Source: Colwellia chukchiensis
GTDB lineage: Bacteria; Pseudomonadota; Gammaproteobacteria; Enterobacterales; Alteromonadaceae
Assembly: GCF_002104455.1 (NCBI RefSeq)
Contig: NZ_NBOC01000001.1
Span: 682,001-746,000, forward strand
DNA length: 64,000 nt
Direction of reading: 5' to 3'
In this document: in pieces, positions 9,823-20,458 of the stretch
Numbering within the stretch: position 1 is the first letter of the stretch
How the letters are laid out: each line of letters starts with the position of its first letter
Notes under the pieces: generated by a model
The model's input: only the letters and a program-made list of their open reading frames with translations
Told to the model about the DNA's origin: nothing
Database searches by the model: none
Position numbers and translations under genes: made by a program

Positions 9823-10280
9823 TGGCAGCTTAATGGTGCTATGGATTGCCACAAGGCTTTTTTTAATGTTACCGAGTTGGCAATGGTGGCTAAATCAGGG
9901 GTTTTTAAACAGCTATGTTCAAACTCGATACAGTTTTTATTGGTAAATTGCCAATTAATAATACCTAAATCGAGTTGGTTTTGTGCAATGTTCAGGTCAG
10001 TGCGACTAACACCTAAACAGTGAATAATGTCGGTAAATAACGACCATTTTAGTAAGGTATTTAAGTCAATGACAGTGGGTTTGTTAGCCGTAGAGCTCGG
10101 CTCTTGCAGGCGTTTAGTATCAGCCGTTGCGTTAGTCGTTGTGAGCTCAGCTTTTGTGTTTGTTGGTACACTGTTAACTGCTGCAGACGATGGTGAATTA
10201 AAGCTTGATAAGTCGCGTCGTTGCCAAACGGTAATGCCCATCTCTTGTAAGAGTGTAAACTGTCTTTTGCTGATGCTCAT
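9819..10280 (-). CDS. holD: DNA polymerase III psi subunit
   Basis: Psi links the clamp loader to chi/SSB. The frame from the ATG at 10280 begins MSISKRQFTLLQEMGITVW, which aligns with the HolD N-terminus (RRDWQLQQLGITQW in E. coli). The middle is Ser/Thr/Ala-rich and weakly conserved, as in other HolD proteins, and the C-terminus (ALWQSIAPL) fits. The frame extends to an ATG at 10331, adding 17 residues outside the family, so the internal start is preferred. Coupled to rimI by ATGA overlap. Confidence 0.85.
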   Translation of the reverse strand: MSISKRQFTLLQEMGITVWQRRDLSSFNSPSSAAVNSVPTNTKAELTTTNATADTKRLQEPSSTANKPTVIDLNTLLKWSLFTDIIHCLGVSRTDLNIAQNQLDLGIINWQFTNKNCIEFEHSCLKTPDLATIANSVTLKKALWQSIAPLSCQ

Positions 10281-10414
10281 TGTTTTTAGTTGTAGATAAA
10301 AGTCGTTGTTATCATGACAGAGTTTTTTCATTTAGCAACACAATAATCTCGTTATCAACGATTAAAGAACAGTCATTAAAAAGATAAATTAAAGAAAAAA
10401 ACTAAGAAAGGAAA

Positions 10415-10491
10415 TGGCAGGGGTGGAGAGATTCGAACTCCCAACCGTCGGTTTTGGAGACCGCTGTTCTACCAATTGGAACTACACCCCT
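10415..10491 (-). tRNA. tRNA-Trp (anticodon CCA), CCA end encoded
   Basis: Reverse complement folds as a cloverleaf. Acceptor arms are AGGGGTG / CACCCCT with discriminator G and encoded CCA. The D stem is GTTC/GAAC, the anticodon loop CTCCAAA with CCA at 34-36, and the T arm GGGAG-TTCGAAT-CTCTC. Two departures from E. coli tRNA-Trp: the base pair 27-43 is a G-A mismatch, and the D loop is one base longer. It stands alone, between holD and aceK. Confidence 0.93.
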
Positions 10492-10504
10492 GCAACGGAT
10501 TTGA

Positions 10505-10532
10505 ATTATACTGATGCCTTGCTAAAGGTAAA
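10505..10532 (-). promoter_or_regulatory. Promoter of tRNA-Trp
   Basis: On the minus strand a perfect -10 TATAAT (10505-10510) lies 16 bp from a -35-like TTTACC (10527-10532). The -10 ends 13 bp before the tRNA 5' end, so the start would be a few bases upstream of the mature tRNA. Confidence 0.65.
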
Positions 10533-10627
10533 GAATTAAATAACAAAAAAAGACTGTTCGCTCAAATAAACAGCATATTTACTCTTTGTAGCCCACTTTA
10601 CGCTAACCCATCATTATGTTTAGTGTG

Positions 10628-12358
10628 CTACTTGGCGTGAAAATAGCAAAAACGTGACGCCTCTGGGTAAGGGTAAACATCAGCAAGCACTCCCTGAGCA
10701 ACTTTCGTTTGGCAGTCTTGCCAGTATTTGGCCTCAAGCAAGTCGGCATGATGACGTAAAAACGCTTGTCGATAACGATTATTTGCTAGGGCAAAAGTAG
10801 CGATCTCTTCGGGAAAAACATCGCCCGGTGCTACCGAATACCAAGGCTCGGCCGCATAAATTTGCTCTTCGGTGACTGGCTCTGGTTTGACGCGAAAATT
10901 TACTTCGTTCATATAAGTGATTTCGTCATAATCATAAAAAATTACTCGACCATGGCGAGTAACACCGAAGTTTTTCAGTAACATATCACCGGGAAATATA
11001 TCTGCGGCAATCAGTTCTTTGATGGCTTTACCATAGCCATACATAGCGTTGTCAACTTCCTCGTCAGTTGCTTGCGCCAAGTACAAATTTAATGGTGTCA
11101 TCTTGCGCTCTATGTACATATGTTTGATAACCACTAAATCATTTTCAACTCTAAGTAGCGAGGGCGCTACGCTATTTAACTCGCTCAGCAATTGCTCAGA
11201 AAAGCGTTTTTTCGGAAACGCTACTTCAGAATATTCCATGGTATCAGCCATACGGCCGACGCGATCATGCAATTTGACTAAACGGTATTTACCCTTGACA
11301 TCATCTCTGGTCATATTTTTACTGGGGGCAAATTTGTCTTTGATGATTTTAAACACATACGGGTATGAGGGCAGGGTGAACACTGACATCACCATGCCTT
11401 TGATGCCTGGCGCTAGTTCTAATTTATCATCGCTATTGTCAAGGTGATTTAAAAAATCCCGGTAGAACTGGGTTTTACCTTGTTTGTGAAAGCCAATGGC
11501 GGAATATAAGTCGGCACTGGTTTTGTGTGGTATTAATCGGTTGAGAAACTCAACTAAGGCGTGTGGGTGCTGACAATCAACAAAAAAGTAGGCGCGGGCA
11601 AAACCAAAAACCACCGCCATATACTCACCGTCAGTAATTAAAGCATCAATAAATAACCCGTCTTGCTCAGTATTTAACAGCGAGATAATAAACGGGGTTT
11701 CACCCGCTGGAGAGATCACTCGGCCAATAATGTAAGCGCCTTTGTTGCGATAAAATACCGAGTCCAGAATATCAAACTGTAAATCGGCTAGCTGATAACG
11801 AGTTTTATCGGCTTGTTGGCGAAATTTCGCAATTAGTATATTAATGTCTTTTTTTAAGTGTTGAAATGGCACGGAAAAATTTTGACGCTTTAAAATATGC
11901 GAGATGGTTTGAAATAAGCCCTGCTCCGCCGGAAAGTAACTAGTATAAATGCGTGGGGTTGGCAACGCGTCTAAGCGTGTTGCAGTTGACTGAACAAAAA
12001 TATAGGTGTTATGAAAATACTCTCGGTCAAACAAGTGGCAAAAAATGGAGTTATAAAAACTTTCTGCTAATTCAGGCTGGGGGTGTTTACTGAGCAGACC
12101 AATATAGCTGGCTTTTACTTGTTGCCAAAGCGTGTCATTGAGCTCGGCAATACAAAAGTCCTGTTTAATGGTGGCTAAGGTTTCCTTTATTCGCAGGTCA
12201 TAAAAGTCGGTTCTGGCTTTCGCTGCTGCTTGGATATCATCCCAGCGATGCTGCTCAAAGCGCTGTTTCGCCGTTTGAGTGATTTCACTATAAAGATAAA
12301 TGTGGCGTTCAAAACCATTAATAATGGTTTTAGCTATCGCGAAAGCAAGATTTTTCAT
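10628..12358 (-). CDS. aceK: Isocitrate dehydrogenase kinase/phosphatase
   Basis: Bifunctional enzyme that phosphorylates and dephosphorylates isocitrate dehydrogenase, diverting carbon to the glyoxylate shunt. The 576-residue length and sequence fit AceK. Recognisable segments: ELAPGIKGMVMSVFTLPSYP (ATP-binding loop region), VFKIIKDKFAPSKNMTRDDV and the catalytic stretch DMLLKNFGVTRHGRVIFYDYDEITYM. Unlike E. coli, aceB and aceA are not adjacent. It is monocistronic, between the tRNA-Trp gene and queA (divergent). Confidence 0.96.
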   Translation of the reverse strand: MKNLAFAIAKTIINGFERHIYLYSEITQTAKQRFEQHRWDDIQAAAKARTDFYDLRIKETLATIKQDFCIAELNDTLWQQVKASYIGLLSKHPQPELAESFYNSIFCHLFDREYFHNTYIFVQSTATRLDALPTPRIYTSYFPAEQGLFQTISHILKRQNFSVPFQHLKKDINILIAKFRQQADKTRYQLADLQFDILDSVFYRNKGAYIIGRVISPAGETPFIISLLNTEQDGLFIDALITDGEYMAVVFGFARAYFFVDCQHPHALVEFLNRLIPHKTSADLYSAIGFHKQGKTQFYRDFLNHLDNSDDKLELAPGIKGMVMSVFTLPSYPYVFKIIKDKFAPSKNMTRDDVKGKYRLVKLHDRVGRMADTMEYSEVAFPKKRFSEQLLSELNSVAPSLLRVENDLVVIKHMYIERKMTPLNLYLAQATDEEVDNAMYGYGKAIKELIAADIFPGDMLLKNFGVTRHGRVIFYDYDEITYMNEVNFRVKPEPVTEEQIYAAEPWYSVAPGDVFPEEIATFALANNRYRQAFLRHHADLLEAKYWQDCQTKVAQGVLADVYPYPEASRFCYFHAK

Positions 12359-12595
12359 CGGCTTACCTAGAATAAGTATTTGGTTTTAGCATACCGTAAA
12401 ATCGACAGGTTAGCGGCTAATTTTTAACTTATAGTTATTATTGATGCCATTAATAGCGAGACAGCTGCCAAGCCAAAACGAGTGGATGATTTTTACGATT
12501 TTCCGTCGCTCAGTTTTACAAGTTAGTACTTGCTATTGCGCCCGTGCAGCACTAAAATTACGCGTTTTTTATCTTTAAACTAGTTATATTTTGCC

Positions 12596-13654
12596 ATGCG
12601 CGTAGCCGATTTTTCATTTGATTTACCCGAAGAGCTTATTGCTCGATACCCAAAAGCGAACCGTTCAGGCAGTCGTTTAATGACGCTTGATGGCAATACG
12701 GGCCAACGTCAAGATCAACAATTCACTGATTTAATTCAACATATATCCCCAGGTGACTTATTAGTCTTTAATAATACGCGTGTAATTCCGGCGCGTATGT
12801 TTGGTCAAAAGGCAAGTGGTGGCAAGCTCGAAGTACTCGTAGAACGTCTATTAGATGAACATAGGGTGTTAGCCCATATTCGCTGTAGTAAGTCCCCTAA
12901 ACCGGGTAGTGAAATACTATTAGAAGGTAAAGTAAAAGCGACTATGGTGGCGCGACATGATGCCTTGTTTGAGCTTAAGTTTCATGCTCAGCAGTCGGTG
13001 TTATCAATATTAGATGATATTGGCCATATGCCATTACCGCCCTACATTGACCGTCCAGATGAAGATAGCGATCGTGAACGCTACCAAACCGTTTATAATG
13101 AAAAGCCAGGGGCCGTGGCTGCGCCGACAGCAGGTTTACATTTTGACGATGAATTAATGGCGCAGTTAAAAGCCAAAGGTGTCGAGTTTGCCTTTGTTAC
13201 CTTACATGTTGGCGCTGGCACATTTCAGCCCGTTAAAGTTGACCAAATTGCTGACCATATTATGCATGCCGAATATGTTGAAGTGCCATCACAGGTGGTG
13301 TCACAAATTAAAGCAACTAAAGCGAATGGCGGTAAAGTGATTGCCGTTGGCACCACATCAGTACGTTCGTTAGAAAGTGCGGCAAAAGTAGCACAAACGC
13401 AAGGCCAAGTGATGAGTGAGTTCTACGGGGATACGGATATTTTTATTACCCCAGGTTATCAATTTCAGGTTGTTGACGCCCTTATTACTAATTTTCATTT
13501 ATCGGAATCAACATTACTGATGTTGGTCAGTGCCTTTGCAGGCTATGACAATATTATGGCAGCCTACCGGCATGCTGTTTCGCAAAAGTATCGTTTTTTT
13601 AGTTATGGCGATGCTATGTTTTTAACAAAACAAGAAATACAAACGCAAGCATAA
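12596..13654 (+). CDS. queA: S-adenosylmethionine:tRNA ribosyltransferase-isomerase
   Basis: Adds the cyclopentene-type ring precursor to 7-aminomethyl-7-deazaguanine in tRNA during queuosine synthesis. The 352 residues start with the QueA motif [15 protein letters not shown] and include [24 protein letters not shown] and [12 protein letters not shown], ending with [19 protein letters not shown]. It opens the queA-tgt-yajC-secD-secF block, a common gammaproteobacterial order; the gap to tgt is 79 bp. Confidence 0.97.
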   Translation: MRVADFSFDLPEELIARYPKANRSGSRLMTLDGNTGQRQDQQFTDLIQHISPGDLLVFNNTRVIPARMFGQKASGGKLEVLVERLLDEHRVLAHIRCSKSPKPGSEILLEGKVKATMVARHDALFELKFHAQQSVLSILDDIGHMPLPPYIDRPDEDSDRERYQTVYNEKPGAVAAPTAGLHFDDELMAQLKAKGVEFAFVTLHVGAGTFQPVKVDQIADHIMHAEYVEVPSQVVSQIKATKANGGKVIAVGTTSVRSLESAAKVAQTQGQVMSEFYGDTDIFITPGYQFQVVDALITNFHLSESTLLMLVSAFAGYDNIMAAYRHAVSQKYRFFSYGDAMFLTKQEIQTQA

Positions 13655-13703
13655 CTAAGGCCATGATGCTGATGTTAGCTGTGAGTAAACGATAAGCTAC
13701 TAG

Positions 13704-14906
<1,203 letters not shown>

Positions 14907-14972
14907 CGCCTATACAGGTTTCGTTTTTCAACATGTTGGAAAATTAATTACAAGTAATAATAAGAGGAATTT

Positions 14973-15308
14973 ATGAGTTTATTTATTAGCCAAGCACACG
15001 CCGCTGCCGCACCTGCACAATCAGCAGATGGTACGTCAATGTTAATTATGTTAGCGGTATTTGGTTTAGTGTTTTATTTTATGATCTATCGCCCACAAGC
15101 CAAGCGAGTTAAAGAGCATAAAAACCTAATGTCAGCGTTATCTAAGGGTGATGAAGTACTGACACAAGGCGGCATTGTCGGTAAAATTGTGAAAGTTTCA
15201 GATGAAAAAGACTTTATCGTAGTAAGTATCGCAGAAGGCACTGAAGTAACGGTGCAAAAAGGCGCGATTAATGCGGTATTACCAAAAGGAACCATGAAAT
15301 CTTTATAA
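14973..15308 (+). CDS. yajC: Preprotein translocase subunit YajC
   Basis: Small inner-membrane partner of SecDF. The 111-residue protein has one hydrophobic helix (about 22-42, SMLIMLAVFGLVFYFMIYRP) followed by the YajC signature RPQAKRVKEHKNLMSALSKGDEVLTQGGIVG. SD AGAGGAA precedes the ATG. It sits between tgt and secD as in most gammaproteobacteria. Confidence 0.96.
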   Translation: MSLFISQAHAAAAPAQSADGTSMLIMLAVFGLVFYFMIYRPQAKRVKEHKNLMSALSKGDEVLTQGGIVGKIVKVSDEKDFIVVSIAEGTEVTVQKGAINAVLPKGTMKSL

Positions 15309-15459
15309 TAAGATTTTTGTATTATTAGCGATAGTTGCGTGCCAAGCGCTGATAGATTAGCGTCTTTCACAACCTTGACAGTGCAATAACGATAAAAATT
15401 CTAATAAATTTCACGCGCTGTGCACTAGCGCGTGATAAAAAAGACTACAGGGTGATTTT

Positions 15460-17307
15460 GTGTTAAACAAATATCCATTATGGAAGACATTACTGGTGCT
15501 GGTTATTGTCGCCATTGGGGCACTATATGCCTCTCCTAACCTATATGGCGAGGATCCGGCGGTACAAATATCTGGCTTGCGCGGCATTCCTACGGATGCG
15601 GCAACGTTAGATATGGTTAAGTCGCATTTAGATGACAATAACATTTCCTACGCGAGTATCGTGATGGAAGATGAGCAAATATTGGCGCGCTTTCGAGATA
15701 CAGAGCAACAGTTACGCGCACGCGATTTATTGGACGACAATATTGGCGACCAATACTCAGTTGCGTTAAACCTAACGCCAGCAACACCAAAGTGGTTGGC
15801 AAGTATTGGCGGCACGCCAATGAAATTAGGTCTAGATTTAAGTGGTGGTGTTAGCTTCCTGATGGAAGTGAACATGAACGAGGCCATTAATAAAGCACAA
15901 GAAAGCTTAATCGATGACTTTCGTGCCGGCTTGCGTGGCGAAAAAATTCGTTATCGCACCGTTAAAAGAGTCAATGATGCCATCGAAATACAATTTCGTA
16001 ATGCGGCCGACTTAGCCAGCGCAGAGTCGTTTTTAGAGAAACAAAATCGTGATTTACTTTTTCAAAGTGATGAAGATAGCTTAACCTTGTCGGTTAAGAT
16101 GACTGAGCAAAAGTTAAAAGAAACTCGCGAATATGCACTACAACAAAATATCACCATTATTCGTAACCGTGTTAATGAGTTAGGTGTTGCTGAGCCCTTG
16201 GTACAGCGTCAAGGTAAAAAGCATATTGTGATTGAGCTGCCGGGCGTACAAGATACTGCGAAAGCAAAAGAAATATTAAATGCCACGGCCACCATAGAGT
16301 TTCGTTTAGTCGATACCGACGGTGACTTATCGGCCGCTCTAAATGGTCGTGTTCCAGGCAGCTCGCAGTTATTAAGAGAGCGTAATGGTCAGCCAGTGTT
16401 ATTGAAAAAGCGGGTAATGTTAACGGGCGATCATATTATTGACGCTGGCTCAAGCTTTGATGAATACAGTCGACCACAGGTCAATATAACTTTAGACTCA
16501 GCCGGTGGCAGCAAGATGTCAAATGGCACCAAAAATAACATCGGCAAGCCAATGGCGACGGTCTTTATTGAATACAAGCCAACCGACAGAGTCGATGCCA
16601 ACGGTAATACTATTTTCGAAAAAATTGAAGAAGTGATCAGTGTTGCCACTATTCAAGCGCGACTTGGCAAAACTTTTCGAATTACCGGCGCAGGTAGTCA
16701 ATCTGAAGCGCATAACTTAGCCTTGCTACTGAGAGCAGGTGCCTTGATTGCGCCAATTCAAATTGTTGAAGAACGCACGGTAGGGCCAACATTAGGTGCT
16801 GAAAACGTACAACTGGGTTTTCAAGCCATTATGATGGGCTTTGGCTTAGTGTTCTTATTTATGTTGGTTTATTATCGCGCATTTGGCATCGTCGCGAACT
16901 TGGCCTTAGGGGCTAACTTAGTGATGATTGTTGGTGTTATGTCGATGATCCCCGGCGCAACACTCACCCTACCTGGTATGGCGGGTATCGTATTAACCGT
17001 TGGTATGGCGGTAGATGCAAACGTGCTGATTTTTGAGCGTATTCGAGAAGAAATACGCGCGGGTAAGTCGGTACAACAGTCGATTCATCAAGGCTATGAC
17101 GCAGCATTTTCAACCATTATTGACGCAAACATCACTACCTTAATTGCTGCTTTAATCTTGTTTGCTGTGGGTACTGGGCCTATTAAAGGCTTTGCCGTGA
17201 CTTTATCCATCGGTATTGTTACCTCAATGTTTACTGCGGTTATAGGTACGCGTGCGGTAGTAAATGCGGTTTGGGGTGGAAAGCGCCTCGACAAACTGTC
17301 TATATAG
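15460..17307 (+). CDS. secD: Protein translocase subunit SecD
   Basis: Proton-driven RND-family component that helps pull exported proteins to the periplasm. The 615-residue frame starts at GTG 15460 behind an AGGGTG SD-like stretch. An N-terminal helix (residues 6-24) is followed by a large periplasmic domain ([32 protein letters not shown]) and five C-terminal helices with [21 protein letters not shown], the conserved D519-equivalent region. Located directly before secF (12-bp gap). Confidence 0.97.
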   Translation: MLNKYPLWKTLLVLVIVAIGALYASPNLYGEDPAVQISGLRGIPTDAATLDMVKSHLDDNNISYASIVMEDEQILARFRDTEQQLRARDLLDDNIGDQYSVALNLTPATPKWLASIGGTPMKLGLDLSGGVSFLMEVNMNEAINKAQESLIDDFRAGLRGEKIRYRTVKRVNDAIEIQFRNAADLASAESFLEKQNRDLLFQSDEDSLTLSVKMTEQKLKETREYALQQNITIIRNRVNELGVAEPLVQRQGKKHIVIELPGVQDTAKAKEILNATATIEFRLVDTDGDLSAALNGRVPGSSQLLRERNGQPVLLKKRVMLTGDHIIDAGSSFDEYSRPQVNITLDSAGGSKMSNGTKNNIGKPMATVFIEYKPTDRVDANGNTIFEKIEEVISVATIQARLGKTFRITGAGSQSEAHNLALLLRAGALIAPIQIVEERTVGPTLGAENVQLGFQAIMMGFGLVFLFMLVYYRAFGIVANLALGANLVMIVGVMSMIPGATLTLPGMAGIVLTVGMAVDANVLIFERIREEIRAGKSVQQSIHQGYDAAFSTIIDANITTLIAALILFAVGTGPIKGFAVTLSIGIVTSMFTAVIGTRAVVNAVWGGKRLDKLSI

Positions 17308-17319
17308 GGCTTCAACATT

Positions 17320-18267
17320 ATGCAAATTTTAAAATTAAAAGAAACGGTTGCCTTTATGAAATACCGCAAGTTTGCGGTAGTCTTTAGTGCTTTATTAATG
17401 GCGGCATCGATATTTTCTTTGGTAACCAATAAGCTTAACTTTGGTTTAGACTTTACCGGTGGTACCTTAATTGAAGTTGGCTTTGAGCAAGCGGCGGACT
17501 TAAATGAAATTCGTGGCATTATGTCGGCGAATGGTTTTGATGATGCGGTAGTGCAATTATACGGCTCAAGTCGCGATGTGGTCATTCGCTTAGCTACGCG
17601 CGCTGACGTAAAGGCAGAGATGTTAGGTAACCAAGTGCTTGAGTATTTACAAGCAGGCACAGGACAAAACATCGATATGCGTCGTATTGAGTTTGTTGGT
17701 GCTAGTGTTGGTGATGAGCTTGCCGAGCAGGGCGGTTTAGCTATGCTTACCGCTTTGATCTGTATTCTAGTTTATGTTGCGTTTCGCTTTGAGTGGCGCT
17801 TTGCTTTAGGCTCTGTTATAGCGCTGTTTCATGACGTGCTATTAACCTTAGGTTTATTCTCGTTTTTACAACTCGAGTTTGACTTAACGGTACTGGCAGC
17901 GATTTTAGCGGTAATAGGTTACTCATTAAATGACACCATAGTGGTATCAGATCGTATTCGTGAAAACTTTGTTAAAATTCGTGTTGGTAGCCCTGAAGAT
18001 ATAATCAATACCTCGTTAACGCAAACCTTGGCTCGAACTTTTATCACCTCAATTACTACCTTATTAGTACTTGCTGCCTTGTTTTTTAAAGGTGGCGCGC
18101 TGATCCATGGTTTTGCTACCGCATTGCTTATGGGGGTTTTTGTTGGTACTTATTCATCAGTGTATGTTGCCAGTTCAATCGCCTTGGCATTAGGGATTTC
18201 AAAAGAAGACTTAATACCAGAAGTGATCGAAAAAGAAGGCGCAGACCAAGAGCAAATGATGCCTTAG
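17320..18267 (+). CDS. secF: Protein translocase subunit SecF
   Basis: Partner of SecD in the inner membrane. The 315 residues show the N-terminal helix, LNFGLDFTGGTLIEVGF of the small periplasmic domain, and the C-terminal RND helices with ILAVIGYSLNDTIVVSDRIREN, the SecF signature. Last gene of the queA-tgt-yajC-secDF block; an intrinsic terminator follows 27 bp later. Confidence 0.97.
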   Translation: MQILKLKETVAFMKYRKFAVVFSALLMAASIFSLVTNKLNFGLDFTGGTLIEVGFEQAADLNEIRGIMSANGFDDAVVQLYGSSRDVVIRLATRADVKAEMLGNQVLEYLQAGTGQNIDMRRIEFVGASVGDELAEQGGLAMLTALICILVYVAFRFEWRFALGSVIALFHDVLLTLGLFSFLQLEFDLTVLAAILAVIGYSLNDTIVVSDRIRENFVKIRVGSPEDIINTSLTQTLARTFITSITTLLVLAALFFKGGALIHGFATALLMGVFVGTYSSVYVASSIALALGISKEDLIPEVIEKEGADQEQMMP

Positions 18268-18293
18268 TGTCGATACCCTATGATCAAGCATAA

Positions 18294-18323
18294 AAAAAAC
18301 CAGCTTAAATCGCTGGTTTTTTA
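18294..18323 (+). terminator. Intrinsic terminator after secF
   Basis: AAAAACCAGC (18295-18304), a 7-nt loop and GCTGGTTTTTT (18312-18322) form a strong hairpin with a T-run. Confidence 0.85.
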
Positions 18324-18396
18324 TTGCTTAGCCGTTGGTGCTAAGCCTTGGTTATTTAGTTGAAAGTATTATCTCGCGGCATTGCAAGTGGCAAAT

Positions 18397-18436
18397 ATTA
18401 TGTTAGCAGCGCAGGTGCTTTTGCCGCTAACATAAT
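18397..18436 (-). terminator. Hairpin after the bacterioferritin genes
   Basis: ATTATGTTAGC (18397-18407) and GCTAACATAAT (18426-18436) form an 11-bp perfect stem with an 18-nt loop, 15 bp past the end of the distal bfr gene. The minus-strand continuation (ATTTGCC) is only weakly T-rich, so it may be a weak or factor-assisted terminator. Confidence 0.5.
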
Positions 18437-18450
18437 TAAACTAATTCGCG

Positions 18451-18918
18451 TTATAACTGCGACTGAATGTAGTTTTCTAAGCCGATAGTTTTAATCAGGC
18501 CCAGTTGCTGCTCAAGCCAGAATGCGTGATCAACTTCGGTATCGTCTAGTAGCTTTTCTAAAATTTCACGGGTGACATAATCTTTTTCTTGCTCACATAA
18601 AGCGATAGCTGATCGTAAAGCTGCCGCTACCGCATATTCAACGTCTAAATCGCTTTGCAGCATTTCAGGTACGGTTTTACCAATATTGATGGCAGAGCGG
18701 GTTTGCATATCGGGTGTACCTTCTAAAAATAAGATACGTTGAATCAACATAGAGGCATGCAGTTTTTCGTCGTCAAACTCGTGGTCGATACGCTCGAATA
18801 ACTTCATGATGCCCCAGTCTTCATACATGCGAGAGTGAATAAAGTACTGATCCATTGCTGCTAATTCATAGCTAAGCAAGTTGTTTAATGCCGAAATAAT
18901 TTGGCTATTACCTTTCAT
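18451..18918 (-). CDS. bfr: Bacterioferritin, ferroxidase-type subunit lacking the heme Met
   Basis: Iron-storage ferritin-like subunit of about 155 residues. An AAGGA element suits the ATG at 18918 (MKGNSQ, the family N-terminus); an alternative ATG lies two codons earlier. In E. coli Bfr numbering, di-iron ligands E18, E51, H54 and E94 are present, and the last pair is kept as E-x-x-H with one inserted residue. The heme ligand Met52 is replaced by Lys (DDEKLHA). So this subunit should oxidise iron but not ligate the inter-subunit heme. It follows a second bfr gene by 32 bp and probably forms mixed shells with it. Confidence 0.93.
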   Translation of the reverse strand: MKGNSQIISALNNLLSYELAAMDQYFIHSRMYEDWGIMKLFERIDHEFDDEKLHASMLIQRILFLEGTPDMQTRSAINIGKTVPEMLQSDLDVEYAVAAALRSAIALCEQEKDYVTREILEKLLDDTEVDHAFWLEQQLGLIKTIGLENYIQSQL

Positions 18919-18950
18919 GTTCATTGTTCCTTATAGCAGTGCTAGCAGAG

Positions 18951-19415
18951 TTATAATTGCGCCTGTAGGTATTTTTCAATACCCATGGTGTCGATTTGGT
19001 ATTGCTGCGTTTCTAGCCAGTCTAAGTGCTCTTCTTCGTCATTTAAGATGTTATCGAGTATTTCACGGCTGACATAATCTTGCTCTTGTTCGCAAACGGT
19101 AATGGCATTGCGCACTATGGCGATTTGTGCCGTTTGAAAGCCAAGATCGCAATTAATCATCTCTTGAGGATGCTCGCCTATTGCCAGTGGCGATAACTGT
19201 TGCAAATTGGGTAAGCCTTCAAGAAATAGAATGCGCTCAATGACTTTGTCGGCTTGTTTCATGTCTAAAATCGATTTTTTATAGCAGGCGCTATTTAAAG
19301 CGTCGAAGCCCCAATTTTTATACATGCGTGCGTGCAGGAAGTATTGATTGATCGAGGTTAGTTCGCTGGTAAGAACTTTATTGAGTATTGCCAGAACGTT
19401 AGCGTTGCCTTTCAT
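18951..19415 (-). CDS. bfr: Bacterioferritin, heme-type subunit with degraded ferroxidase site
   Basis: 154-residue bacterioferritin. The heme ligand Met52 is present (SILDMKQAD), but di-iron ligands are altered: E51 is Asp, H54 is Gln and E94 is Gln, while E18, E127 and H130 remain. This is the reverse of its neighbour. Paired bacterioferritin subunits with divided roles are known in other proteobacteria; here the division is read directly from the residues. First gene of the bfr pair on the minus strand, with a Fur box about 100-120 bp upstream. Confidence 0.94.
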   Translation of the reverse strand: MKGNANVLAILNKVLTSELTSINQYFLHARMYKNWGFDALNSACYKKSILDMKQADKVIERILFLEGLPNLQQLSPLAIGEHPQEMINCDLGFQTAQIAIVRNAITVCEQEQDYVSREILDNILNDEEEHLDWLETQQYQIDTMGIEKYLQAQL

Positions 19416-19517
19416 GAGAGCCTCAAGTTAAAGGAAATAAATATTGCCTGTAATTATAGGAGGTATCTAAAGGAATGCAATGACTATGTTTTAAAAATCC
19501 TTTTAAAACAAGCGCTT

Positions 19518-19536
19518 GATAATGCTAATTGTTATC
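19518..19536 (-). promoter_or_regulatory. Fur box between bfd and bfr
   Basis: GATAATGCTAATTGTTATC agrees with the 19-bp Fur consensus at 16 positions. It lies 103-121 bp upstream of the first bfr start and 33 bp past the end of bfd, so it most likely controls the bfr pair in response to iron. The direction of control cannot be read from the sequence. Confidence 0.7.
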
Positions 19537-19568
19537 AGTTACAGCTAAAACTTGGTTGGAGCAAGTAG

Positions 19569-19763
19569 TTAACCGACATTTTCAAACAAGGTTTCATCCA
19601 CTATCGTGTTATCAATAATGTTTTGTGCCACTTTCACACAAGTACCACATTGGCTACCAAGCGGTAAATGTTGTTTTAGTTCACGCATCGAGCCGACACC
19701 GGATTCAGTGACTAATTGCTTAATTTGGTGATCTGTGATGCCCTTGCAAATACAAACAAACAT
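19569..19763 (-). CDS. bfd: Bacterioferritin-associated ferredoxin
   Basis: Small [2Fe-2S] protein that reduces the bacterioferritin heme and releases stored iron. From the ATG at 19763 it is 64 residues: MFVCICKGITDHQI and LPLGSQCGTCVKVAQ give the four Cys ligands in the Bfd pattern C-x-C ... C-x2-C. The frame extends upstream to 19826, adding 21 residues with no family match. Adjacent to the bfr pair, whose heme-type subunit would be its docking partner. Confidence 0.93.
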   Translation of the reverse strand: MFVCICKGITDHQIKQLVTESGVGSMRELKQHLPLGSQCGTCVKVAQNIIDNTIVDETLFENVG

Positions 19764-20013
19764 GGTGAAACTTCGCTCTTGGTTGATAACGCGATTGATA
19801 ATAGTTCTTATTTGGGTTCGTTTCAATAGTTTATTTGCTTAAAATTGATACTGAAATTTAGCTTATTGAAAAATAAAGAAATAAATTTTAGTCAAAAAGT
19901 TATCAATTTAAGGCTAGTCGATAAAACCGTAATATTTTATCGGCAAGTGCATTTATTGGCAGGGAAATACGGGGGTAAAAGCTAGCCGAGTTAATTGAGA
20001 TTATTTGCATACA

Positions 20014-20079
20014 GCTACTATATATAATTTTTTTCGTATATAAGTATTTTCATATGTAGTGGGTTTGTTATATAGTAGC
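20014..20079 (+). promoter_or_regulatory. 11-bp inverted repeat spanning the ars promoter
   Basis: GCTACTATATA (20014-20024) and TATATAGTAGC (20069-20079) are exact inverted repeats 55 bp apart. The right arm contains TATAGT, a plausible -10, 28 bp before arsR. They look like operators for ArsR or a DNA-looping regulator. Binding is inferred only. Confidence 0.5.
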
Positions 20080-20107
20080 GATCATATTTAGCCAATGAAG
20101 ATATTCT

Positions 20108-20458
20108 ATGTTACCAAGCGTGTTTTTTAAGCAGCTAAGCGATGATATACGACTAAGGTGTATTTTGTTGATTGCCCAAGAAGGGGAGCTGTGCGTTTGC
20201 GAGCTTATGGTTGCTCTAGCCGAGCCAAGTCAGCCAAAAATATCGCGTCATTTGGCGTTATTAAAAAACGCTGGCCTGTTAGTAAGCCGTAAACAGCAGC
20301 AGTGGGTTTATTATGATCTTAATCCTGCCATCGAGGATTGGGCGCAACAAGTGATAGTATTGACTTTGCAAGACAATTTACATTTTATTGCCCAGAACGT
20401 GCAGGCCTTGCATGAGATGGGCACTCGGCCAGCGCGGCTGACGAGTTGTTGCACTTAG
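20108..20458 (+). CDS. arsR: ArsR-family arsenical-responsive repressor
   Basis: 116-residue winged-helix repressor that leaves DNA on binding As(III). The sensor-type motif ELCVCEL holds two Cys, followed by the recognition helix in [18 protein letters not shown] and the wing VYYDLNP. The C-terminus ends SCCT, two more Cys that could complete a trithiolate site. First gene of arsR-gapdh-arsJ, with the inverted repeat in its promoter. Confidence 0.92.
   Translation: MLPSVFFKQLSDDIRLRCILLIAQEGELCVCELMVALAEPSQPKISRHLALLKNAGLLVSRKQQQWVYYDLNPAIEDWAQQVIVLTLQDNLHFIAQNVQALHEMGTRPARLTSCCT

Noticed and set aside
9631-10299. Plus-strand frames across rimI/holD
   Set aside because: Shadows of the conserved holD-rimI pair on the minus strand.
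18451-19415. The two bfr genes as a simple recent duplication
   Set aside because: They differ widely and have reciprocal loss of functional residues, pointing to old, specialised paralogues.
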